Shown here in pieces: positions 55,000 to 64,000 of a DNA stretch of 64,000 nucleotides. Source of the DNA: Takakia lepidozioides (lineage: Eukaryota > Streptophyta > Takakiopsida > Takakiales > Takakiaceae); contig CM060731.1 in assembly GCA_030704615.1 (NCBI GenBank), positions 15,500,001 to 15,564,000 on the forward strand, in the 5' to 3' direction. Positions within the stretch are counted from its first letter, which is position 1; every line of letters starts with the position of its first letter. Made by a program: the position numbers and the translations under genes. The notes beneath the pieces were generated by a model that saw only the letters and a program-made list of their open reading frames with translations, was not told the origin of the DNA and ran no database searches.

Positions 55000-57900
55000 A
55001 TTGATTAAACAGTGACTGCAACACATCTGATACAGTTTGATTTGGAAAATGCAGATGTTTGAACATTCCAAAGCCCTGGGAAATTATTAACAGAATTGAG
55101 CATGAATCAAGTCCTAGGATGGGAGTGCAAATTCAACTAACCCACAGGCCACGTATGCTCTCTCTGTCTCTCTATCCTCCTCTCACGTCATAAATTTCTT
55201 TCCATCTCTATCTTGACCCACTGTCAGGCGCTACTAGGTCAAACGAACACCATCATCAATAAAGCACCCTTTTGTTAGGGTTTTCCACTTCAATTGCAAA
55301 CAAGCATAACCCTAAAAGAGACGGGTTCTAAATTTGACAAGTATCATGAAGTCAACCACACCGCAAAGCATATGGCTGACATAACACACAATCATAGAGT
55401 GCCACCATGTATCAGACTAGAAGAGAAAAACCACAAGCATAACTGCATACCAGCACTGGGTGTAGCTTATGAGGCTAGCGCCACCGCTTCATCATGAACA
55501 CCTTCTTGCCCTGCCAAATTTCCAGTCCAACCAACTAACACATGCTTCAGGTTGAAAATCTCCAACACCCACAACAGTTGCACTAAAATTCTAAACAGGT
55601 TGCCGAGCATTATGAGTATTTAATACAGTTCATTCATCTGGCACCACACTTGCACAAAAGCAATCCTTCCCTGCAATCGGTAGAAGACTAACATCAATAG
55701 CATCTGAATGTCCTGAAGCACCACCCAATCTCGCGGCTCACAGGCCCTGCATACAGCCGCTTTCTGCATCTTTCCTTGGCATACCTCTGGGGTTTGGGCT
55801 GGTTACACTCTACTCTAGGTGTAAAGCTCGAGAAGAGCTTAACCTAACAGACGTGTCCCCAGTCTGTGTCAGCTCAACGACAAGGCCCCTGGGGCGGTTG
55901 AGACTTGGATCATCGACTCATTTCATCTGGCAAAGGGCGATCTGCAGGGCTATTTATGGAATCAAAAGTAACTTTGATTTTGATGTTAAATTGCTGAGGT
56001 TTCCTTGCTTCCTGAAGCTTCCAGATGAGGCCTGAAACATACGCCTTCATTATGAGATTCAAGGAAAGACTTTGGAAAGCCTGCTGCATGGATATAAATT
56101 GTTGAGCAACAGACATCTAACACTCCATTAAAATTCAACTGCAGTGTAAACCTAATGGCACTAGTCAGCTTAAGAAGCTAAGCGATTACATGAATTCTCC
56201 AAGTAACAGAACTCTGGCGAAGAAAGCGCAGGGACAGGCATGCGCAGGGACAGATTGGCAGAGACCGACAAGCGAGCACGAGAAGAAAACGGAAAAAATG
56301 GGTAAGACTGATTTCAAACACATTAAAGTAGATCACTAAATTGCAATCCCCATACCAAATCCCCCGAAACTATCGAATCCCAAACGAACGCGAGCTCAGC
56401 ACAAAGATGTAGAAATCTTCTACCAGAGAACGATGCACAAATTCTCGGTTGAGAGAATTCAGCTTTGATGGTGTACAGCGGGGAAGGTGAAAGATTAGCC
56501 ATCACCGGTTGCCAATTCCTTCAATCTCAGGCATAATACTCCGCAATCAGACTTCCAACAGTAGGAGAAAACACCCCACGATCCATACCCTACCTGTATC
56601 ACATCACTGCCCTCCCAATCACAGTCACAATCCCTTCACGGCTCAGGAATCCAATCCGCCATTCACAAAAATCCCTGATCACAAACCCCCTCACGTGCGC
56701 TCTTGCCCCCGCTCACTTGGAACCGGGTCCGTGTTCCCATTGGCCCGGCCCGCCTTTTCAACCTTCTACAGAACGGTACCGCGAGTTCGCCACGCGCCAA
56801 CGTTTTAGAAACAGTTGCCCGACCGCGCCCGTGACGAATCTGCGAATACGACAATTTCAGAGCGGAATCTCCCACCCGACTGCCACCTGGGACCAAGACA
56901 GGGGCTTGGAATATTTGTCATCCATCCACCCGATTTTTCGTCCAGAAGCGCCCGCCGTTTGGGCGGGCCCCCCTGCGTCGATGCGGGAATCTTTGGGCCC
57001 TGAGTGCATGCACCAGCTCTATCGCTTCCTTCTGGCGCCGTCTCCGAATCTCATCATTTCAAGCACTGATAAGGTGGGTGCATGCCTCGGGAAGAACCTT
57101 ACCTGCGAATTTCCTCGTAGCGGTGAAGGATGCCGAGAAGGGAGATGGATCGGAATGAGGAAGAAGATGAAGAAGAGCTTCGTTGCATCCCCAGGGAGCC
57201 CGAATGGTCTATGGGACGTGCAGAATTACAACGGAAAATCAAGAGAGAGTGTAAGAAACCTAAACGGTGGTCGGGAGGTGGGGAGATTGCAAGATAATGT
57301 GTAGAACTGGGTAACTGTGTGTGCCCGGCACTAAATTTGGGGACTTCGTCACTGCAACTGCTTTGGAGGGGGAGAGAGAGAGAGAGAGACTGTGTTTGCG
57401 TATTTGCATAGGTAAAAGGATAGGGTTTTGATAAACCTAAGGGCTTTACGAATGAAGGGTAAGGCGGGGCGGAGGGGCTGGCGGGAAGTAAAGGACTTTG
57501 GTTGCTGTAACTTGTGGCCACTCTGCATCCGGTTTGGATGGAGTCGGAAAGCGGAAGAGGAGGATTGGGGTAGGAGGAGAACAGAATGGCCCACTATAAG
57601 CACATTTCATCTGTGGGATTTACTTCTAAAACTGAATGTGAAAGGAGAATCAACGACATCTTTATCAAATCTCCATCTGATACGACATTCATCGTGGAAT
57701 TAAGGTCTACAGAGGTTCTTAGCTCTGAGACGCCAGTGCCCAGCTTTCGGCAGTAAACACTCAATGATATTGTGATGCGCGATTTCAGACCAGGGAAGAA
57801 AGAGGTGCGTTAACAATGCTAAGGGAGAGCTTTGACTAATGAACCTAACGTCCCAAGCCCAGGTTAATTTACATACACACGCTCGCATGTTGTCACAATG

Positions 57901-58105
57901 GCATGGCAAGTAATCTAATGGCTGGGTGCTAGTGTGCCAATTTTCGAACCCACCTACTGTACTCCTTGATGGGATGACCAACATCGTCTCCCCATGGTTC
58001 ATATCTGAGTGCACAAGTTTATACAGTGAGAACTACAATTTCATTGTCCTTCCATTTTGTATGTGACAAAGTGCTTGCCATCACGTATATGCAGGCATTG
58101 TTTTG
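55000..58105. other. 5' part of the HECT gene and shared upstream region with the lipase gene
   Basis: A possible first coding exon on minus lies at 56502-56355 (ATG at 56502; MANLSPSPLYTIKAEF; donor TTTG|GTATGG), but no homology confirms it. The segment 56,690-57,010 is GC-rich, as expected near a start of transcription. A GA-rich microsatellite lies at about 57372-57390. The HECT gene (minus) and lipase gene (plus) diverge from this region, so it may act as a two-way promoter. Confidence 0.35.
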
Positions 58106-58108
58106 AAA

Positions 58109-61100
58109 ATGGAGGCATCTGGAAGGACGGAGATGGCGTGGGTAGCAGTACTCTTAATGGTGCTACTTGCCCTAGTCCCACAGGGTGCTGAAACAGGTTA
58201 GTGGTACGCATCCCACTGGGTGAGCGACTCCAAGGCTCACAATGTAGATAATTGAGAAGCGAGACATTTGAGTAGGATGAGTGGTGATGTTTGGTCAAGG
58301 TTGATCGAATATACTAACTGTCTCGTTTTCAAGATGCGTTTCAAGTCTGCCATGTGGTTGATGGTTGAAGTCTGCCATGCTGTTGATGGTTAAAGTATGC
58401 TTATGTGAATATCATTGAGCACTACCGATGAAGACCATCTTTGATTGGGAGCCCTGTAAAGTGCTAGCCTTGGGGGACAGCACATTTACATTGATAGGTG
58501 GACATTAGACATCTGAGAGCATCTCTTTGGTCACTCTTTCTTTTACTTGCATGAGCTTGGAGACCCGCACTAGAGTGGATTCCTGCATTGAATTCAAGTC
58601 TTAGGAGACCACTCCCTTGTCAAATTCCATCTAAGATTGTGTAGCAGGTAATTATGCTTACAGTGAAGGGAAAGATCATGGCATGCCACTGTCACAACCG
58701 CCATGAGCCACCTAGGCAGTGGATAGAGCTCTTATGAACGGGCCCACTGATAGCAGCAAGTAATGGGTGGTCTGCAGAAATGGCAATAGTGGAGAAGCAG
58801 AAGGCAAACAATTGTCTGTATAATAGGACCTTGGCTCTTATGCTTGTGGAATATGCATTTGCGGTAAGCATACCCTTTGATGGGTCCCTTTTCCTTGTTA
58901 TTATTTTCAAACAAGTGTCGTAATGTGATTGACTTCGTTTACAAAGTGGGACACGTGTTTGTGTAGGTGTACATTTTGAACGAGACTTCACTCCTCGCTT
59001 GGACATGTTCTCGATGCCAGGGGTTGACACAGGTGCGCCTGACATGGGTTTTGTTGGCCTCAGTACTGGGCTAAACCAAGGTTGGAATTGCAGAAGTTGT
59101 TTCCATGATGTGGCCAAGGTCATGGACAGGAAGCTTAATTAGAAAAAAAAGCAAATTATTTTATTGCTGTGGTGATGCTCATTCACAATAATTCTGCTCT
59201 TATGGGGTTTAATGAAGCCAACGATTGAAAAAGATAAAGACCTTTCAAGGAGGAGGTTGTGTTGCAGTTGTTGTGCCAAATGCTCATGGCACAGCTTTGA
59301 TAGCAAAAGAGCAAGGTACACAGCAGAAGTGCAGTTAACTTTGGTGTCAATTGTCTGTTATTTTGCAAAATGACAGGGATTCAAGATTCATACACTAGTT
59401 GTGGATGTTCAACATTGCCTCCAGGTAAGCAACTTTCTGCTGGGTCTAATTCATCTTTTGCTTTTACAACAATAATATGGGGGCAAGCTTCCGCTAGACA
59501 CCAAGAAGAGAATCACCAGTTGTGCTGATTGTGGCTCATTCACCAGACCTTCCATTGTTCAGAAGAAGTCATGCCACTTGTGTGTGTGACATGTCTGTGT
59601 GTGTTCTTGCTTGCAAAGGAGGAATAGCCTCATGACAATGCAGTGTTTAGATTGGGGGGCTGTTTTTGGTCACATATTAGGGTAGATTTGTCTCATCAGG
59701 AAATGTCATGATGGTATAGGCCTTTGTTGGAGTGGCGGAAGATTTGAATGCCATTGTGATTGCTTTTCGTGGCACCCAAGAAAAAAGGTATTTAGTGTGC
59801 CCACCATCACGCAGGTTGCCAGTAGTTGTACAAGTAACCAGTGAGCTCTCATGGGCAGTTGGTTTGGTAAGATACTATTTTTGATATTTCTCACCAGGGC
59901 AGGTCTCCCCCCAGTGAAGAGCCTTAATTCCACCTTGAGATTCCTGTGTGTTTTCCGTTGATCATAGCCACTTCCGTGAATGAAAGAGAGACAGGCTGCT
60001 TGGCAAGCAGTTGATGTATATTTGAAGTAAACACTGCAAAATTGTCTTTCAGTGTGCAGAATTGGGTGGAGGACTTGCGTTTTAAGCAGCTTGATCTTAA
60101 CTATGCAGGTGTCACTGATGCTATGGTGGGCATTGTGCTACCTTCTCTCCTGCTTCCCAGATCTATGTAAACAGACATAGATGCACAGTTTACCTTTGTT
60201 AATTTCTACATAGACTGGCTCATGTCATGATATTTGGTAAGAAAAATCCATCCTATTAATAGCATGATCGCAATCTGAATGGCTGTCTTATGGTAGACTG
60301 GAGTCTGAAGTTGCCTAAAGAAAGGTGGTATGTGAATGTTATCTAATTTGACATTATTTCAGCTTTTCTAATCCATTAGCAAAGTTTGAATGTTAGAAAC
60401 AGAGTTGTAGCTCATGTTTGCCTTCATGTCAGGTACATTCAGGGTTCTATATGGCATACCACAATACCACATTGCGCGGACGCATAGTTACCTCTGTTCA
60501 AGCTATACAACAGGAAACGGTGGGCCTCAGAATTATGGTTACAGGACACTCAATGGGAGGGGCCATGGCATCCTTTTGCGCACTCGATCTTGCTGTACGT
60601 TTTCTCACTGTTACCAGATTGGTACCAGATATTTCTGCATGCAGCTGGGCCCACTTGCCGCTTCATGCAATAAGATTTTACAAAGGACATTCAATCCTCC
60701 GTGCTTACATGTTTGACTGCTGTCGGTTGCCTCATCAACCCCGCAGGACCAGTTCGAGTGGGCGCAATTCCCTAAGACAGTTCCTCGAACCTCGCATAGA
60801 CAAGGAATTCCAGATAGCTCAGAAGAAGGGCCTATCACTAGAAACAGTTAGTCAGTTAGTTAGTTTGTGAGTAGAAAAACTGAAGGCCAGGTTCTGCTTT
60901 AGTGGGGAAGCCAGTTTGGGTTCCTCCACTGATTTTAAACACTTTTCTGGGGTCGTATCTGACCTGTCCAACTCCTGAGGAAGTTTTTATTTTCCTAGCT
61001 CACCTTCTAAAACCAGAGAACATGAGTAAGGATATCTCAATTTATGGCAAACTAGTGGTGTGTGCACCGGTTTAAGTAAACATCGATGGAGATGACAGCA

Positions 61101-62300
61101 GCTCCCTTATTTTCTCAACTTGAACAATATATTTTCCTTGCAGGCAAACTATGGCATGGAAAACATTCATGTCATCACGTTTGGGCAGCCACGGATTGGG
61201 AACTCTGTGTTTGCAGCATTTTACAATGAGCTCATCCCCTGGAGCATTCGAATGACACACGAACATGATGTGGTGCCACATTTGCCTCCCTATTATCCTC
61301 ACATGGGCCAGCGCACTTACCATCACTTTGCCACAGAGGTATGTTCATGTGTATTTCCTTTCCTGTATCCTGAACTTTGCTTTAAATTCATCACTGCCCC
61401 AATTCAGTTGTGATCAATTTTGATATGAGCACTTTTGAGGACTTCTTGTTCCATAAGTATGATTTGAGTAGTTTGTTGAGATCGTACATACTCAAGGATG
61501 AAATAAAATGTATGTATGTAGTTGCATGTTATATACCCAGTCTTGGGCTGTTCTGGAATGATCCCCAATGATGGTTTTTCCTGGCTTGAGGTGTTCAGGA
61601 TCGAGGGATGCTTTGGCTAAGTTGAATGCAGGTGTGGATCTTCAAGATTTTCATAGGACGTCTGCAATATGAATTCGAGTGTATTTGCGATAGTTCTGGG
61701 GAGGACCCTACCTGTAGCAGGTTGACTTTCAAGCATGGCTTTGCAAGGCATTCTCTCCCTCTCTCTGTCGCTGGGCAGCCGTCAGACTGACATCCTATTC
61801 GATCCTGTAGCCAAATAGGATATGCCCTGTCCCACAAGCAGCAATCTGATTTTCTAGGGGTTTCTGAAGTTTCAGGAGGTCTTTGAGCGTCAAGGGAAGA
61901 GCAATTCGTGATGAACCCACCATACCAATGAAAGATTGTCTTGAAGATTGCATCTGCTCCCTAATTATGGCTACTCCTTCAATATGCTTTTATCTTGTAA
62001 GTGGCAGCAGTCAGTTGTGTTGAGATGGCGTGATATGATCAAGTTAGTCTGGGCAAGGTGGCTAGCTTTCACTTTTTCCCACAGAGGGAGTGCATCAGAA
62101 AACAGCTACAGAGCAAGAGGTAGAAAATGGGGGTCTAGTTTACTCCATTCTGGATTCACTTTGAATGTTTTTGTTCGGTTGACTCTCTCTGCGTTGTTGT
62201 TGATGTTTGCAGATCCGTCTCAGGCAACAGCATATCTGACCATTTGAATTACCTTGGGGTCTATCTCAGGGCCAAGGACAATCAAATGGACTCAGTCTAA
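58109..62300 (+). CDS. Secreted class-3 lipase (alpha/beta hydrolase), ten exons, 320 aa
   Basis: Exons 58109-58196, 58778-58863, 58967-59032, 59377-59424, 59720-59787, 60053-60125, 60433-60594, 61144-61338, 61632-61720, 62213-62300 join in frame with GT-AG borders. They total 963 bp, giving 320 residues. Residues 9-26 (MAWVAVLLMVLLALVPQG) form a signal peptide. NRTLALMLVEYAFAVYI, WTCSRCQGLT, VIAFRGTQE and VHSGFYMAYHN are standard class-3 lipase stretches. The nucleophile is Ser183 in GHSMGG, with Asp239 in EHDVVPHLPP and His302 in ISDHLNYLGVYL completing the triad. CDSSGEDPTCSRS precedes the His. The family hydrolyses acylglycerols or other lipids in the secretory path or apoplast; the exact substrate is unknown. 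All key residues are present, so activity is likely. The last two exons are the ones most easily missed, because reading through the exon-9 donor gives an unrelated tail. Confidence 0.95.
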
Positions 62301-62990
62301 TGGCCTCAGTCTGGCAAAGGGAAGATCTTACAATTCACATAGTATCTACTAGTCCACAAATCCCCTTCAAACCTCAGTGTGCCTGTCAATCCCTGGAAGG
62401 CCAGCCACACAAGGAGTTATTGACACGAGCTATTGACACGAGCACTTGTAAGTGTGACGCTCTTATTCCTAATAGGTTGCTAGTTCCCTCATCTCTTGGA
62501 TTTTCTCTGTGGTATTTTCCTGTGGATTCCATGGCTCAAGCAGCAGCTGAATCAACATGTCATATCATTCCACTTCATATTGTTGGTCAAATCTCGACGA
62601 AGAGCAGCCATGATGTTCCTCTTCAACTGGGGAGTTGGGAGGGACGTGAGAACTTTACCATCTGCGAGATCCAACCTTGTCGCCAATTGCGGTTCTCCTT
62701 TGGCAGAACGCACCTCAATAGAGGCCCCCACGTCACTAATCTCACAGGTATCTCAGTTACAGAAGTGTGGGTGCATACCGTGGGATGCAACCATTTCACT
62801 ATGCATGCAAAGTGAACACTTTTAACTTTACATTGTTTTCCATAAGCACAATGAAATGGATACCCTAGTTCTTTCATTTATGTAAATAACATGTAATGTA
62901 ACCCTAAAACAAAAGACGTTCTTCACAACAAGAAGACCAAGAAGACCACTGTAACCTTTGATGTCTGTCGGAGTTGTTAGCCATTGTCCA
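62301..62990. other. 3' flank of the lipase gene
   Basis: Open frames on both strands at 62.30-62.88 kb show no domain and overlap each other. Probably 3' untranslated and intergenic sequence. Confidence 0.45.
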
Positions 62991-62993
62991 ATT

Positions 62994-63588
62994 TTAACCA
63001 ATAAAACCATTGGTCGGTTTAAGTGCTTTCTGCTCTTTGTAGCCCTCCCAGACCTTGTCAAACTTCCTAACCTATCAAAATTGGCCAAAGAGGAAATATA
63101 GCAATCATCAGCTTGACACGGTCTGAAAGTTCCACAGATACAAAAGCTCGAACAACAATTCAAGATTGGAATGCATCTTGAGAGGCCAGAGAGCCAAGAA
63201 TCGGAAGAGGCCAGGGTTGTTCGACCTAACAGAAAATATCGGTTGTTTCGTAAGGTTAGCAGAGATGACGTTTCCACCGTAAACAACTTGAGTCACGTGA
63301 CTGACCTCCAAACCGCTTCCGCAGTTGCTTCTTCTCGTCAGGATCTGCAATGATTTCAATTTAATGCTCGACCCCTCTGATTTCCTCAGCTCTGATCTCC
63401 CCTGCCACTCTCCGGAGCTCACCTTCCGCTTCTGGTCTCAACTTCCGAATCGTCCATGATAGTGTCCATCTCAAGAGCTCAAGAAGAGAATACAAGGTTC
63501 GCTCCTTTCCCTGCTCTTTCTCCATACCCTGAACCATAAAACCCAGGTCCGACAAATCTGAATTGAAAGACATACGGTGAACTAGCAT
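62994..63588 (-). CDS. Unidentified spliced gene, 3' exons
   Basis: A minus exon ending at 63423 (MEKEQGKERTLYSLLELLRW then TLSWTIRKLRPEAE) joins in phase to exon 63344-63306 (DPDEKKQLRKRFG), using GAAG|GTGAGC, TTGCAG|AT and GGAG|GTCAGT borders. A further stretch at 63071-62994 (VRKFDKVWEGYKEQKALKPT then NGFIG-stop) looks protein-like behind a GATAG acceptor, but its phase does not follow from the second exon, so an exon is missing or the join is wrong. Lys/Glu-rich and possibly helical. I do not recognise the family. The start may be upstream of 63588; a frame at 63709-63479 overlaps. Confidence 0.35.
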
Positions 63589-63709
63589 ATTTTGGAGCAG
63601 AAGTGTCCTTCGGTTGCATAAGGAAAAATGATCTCAGACGGCAATGCATTTGATCGTTATACATATCAGGTCTTTTGAGCATGTCAACATCCAGAAAGAC
63701 TTTCTTCAC

Positions 63710-64000
63710 AGAAAGAGAGATTCATCTCATAAAAAGAGGATTTGAATGCATAGCGAGCGGTCAAAATTTTCTGCTCCCACCTCACGCAACACCTTCACTT
63801 CTGGCTTGGGGGCACTCAAATCACACTTATATATAGTCCCTGATAGTCCCTGCGGTCAAGAAGCTGCTGAAGTTGAAAAAAATATCTGAGTCTTTGCGCC
63901 TTCCTGAGGTATCAATCACCGTACCAATCTCTCATGGAAAACGCCACTGCAAGGATCCTGTTTTTTGAAGGTCACGAACCTGAAGCTGGTGCTTAACATC
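63710..64000. other. Window end
   Basis: Includes TATATATAG at about 63829 and a doubled AGTCCCTG word near 63835-63850. No gene assigned. Confidence 0.3.

Noticed and set aside
56717-57304. 195-aa plus-strand frame
   Set aside because: Low-complexity GC-rich composition near a probable promoter, with no recognisable domain.
61340-61413. Readthrough of lipase exon 8
   Set aside because: The GAG|GTATGT donor at 61338 and the in-phase exon 9 give the family-like sequence instead.
61721-61791. Readthrough of lipase exon 9 to a stop
   Set aside because: Splicing at 61720 to 62213 restores the conserved SVSGNSISDHL end with the catalytic His.

Overview
This is a nuclear window from a plant. The signs are genes split by many short GT-AG introns, a chloroplast geranylgeranyl reductase with a transit peptide, a DYW-type PPR protein of the organelle RNA-editing kind, and a dense background of LINE, Ty1/copia, Ty3 and Helitron remains. 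The long array of near-identical PPR blocks fits an early-diverging land plant (moss, hornwort, lycophyte or fern), but the sequence alone does not settle which.

Layout. 1-6.7 kb: the last three exons of a metallo-beta-lactamase-fold gene on +, whose 6.2 kb intron carries an antisense LINE. 6.7-24.4 kb: mobile-element graveyard with a minisatellite, a Helitron remnant, Ty3 protease pieces, a cluster of tRNA-like SINE units, two further LINE remnants and a nested copia complex (copia-2 inserted in copia-1, followed by copia-3). 24.7-28.3 kb: an intact 1191-aa PPR-DYW gene on -. 30.2-35.9 kb: PPR pseudogene debris on +. 33-38 kb: minisatellites and degenerate repeats. 39.1-39.9 kb: a two-exon Costars (ABRACL-like) gene on -. 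41.0-42.6 kb: single-exon CHLP on -. 43.9 to at least 55 kb: a HECT E3 ubiquitin ligase of UBE3A/HECTD2 type on -, with a second antisense LINE in one intron. 58.1-62.3 kb: a ten-exon secreted class-3 lipase on +. 63.0-63.6 kb: an unidentified spliced gene on -.

The cellular genes do not form a pathway; each has its own housekeeping or organelle role (chlorophyll/tocopherol phytyl supply, organelle RNA editing, ubiquitination, actin-linked Costars, lipid hydrolysis). I reconstructed the exons by hand by requiring GT-AG borders, matching codon phase and family motifs. For Costars, the lipase and the central HECT exons every junction keeps frame. The 5' half and last exon of the HECT gene, and the 63 kb gene, remain uncertain. 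I found no clearly new biological system. The best leads are the UBE3A-like plant HECT, the nested and rearranged retroelements, the tRNA-like cluster and a dispersed two-hairpin repeat.
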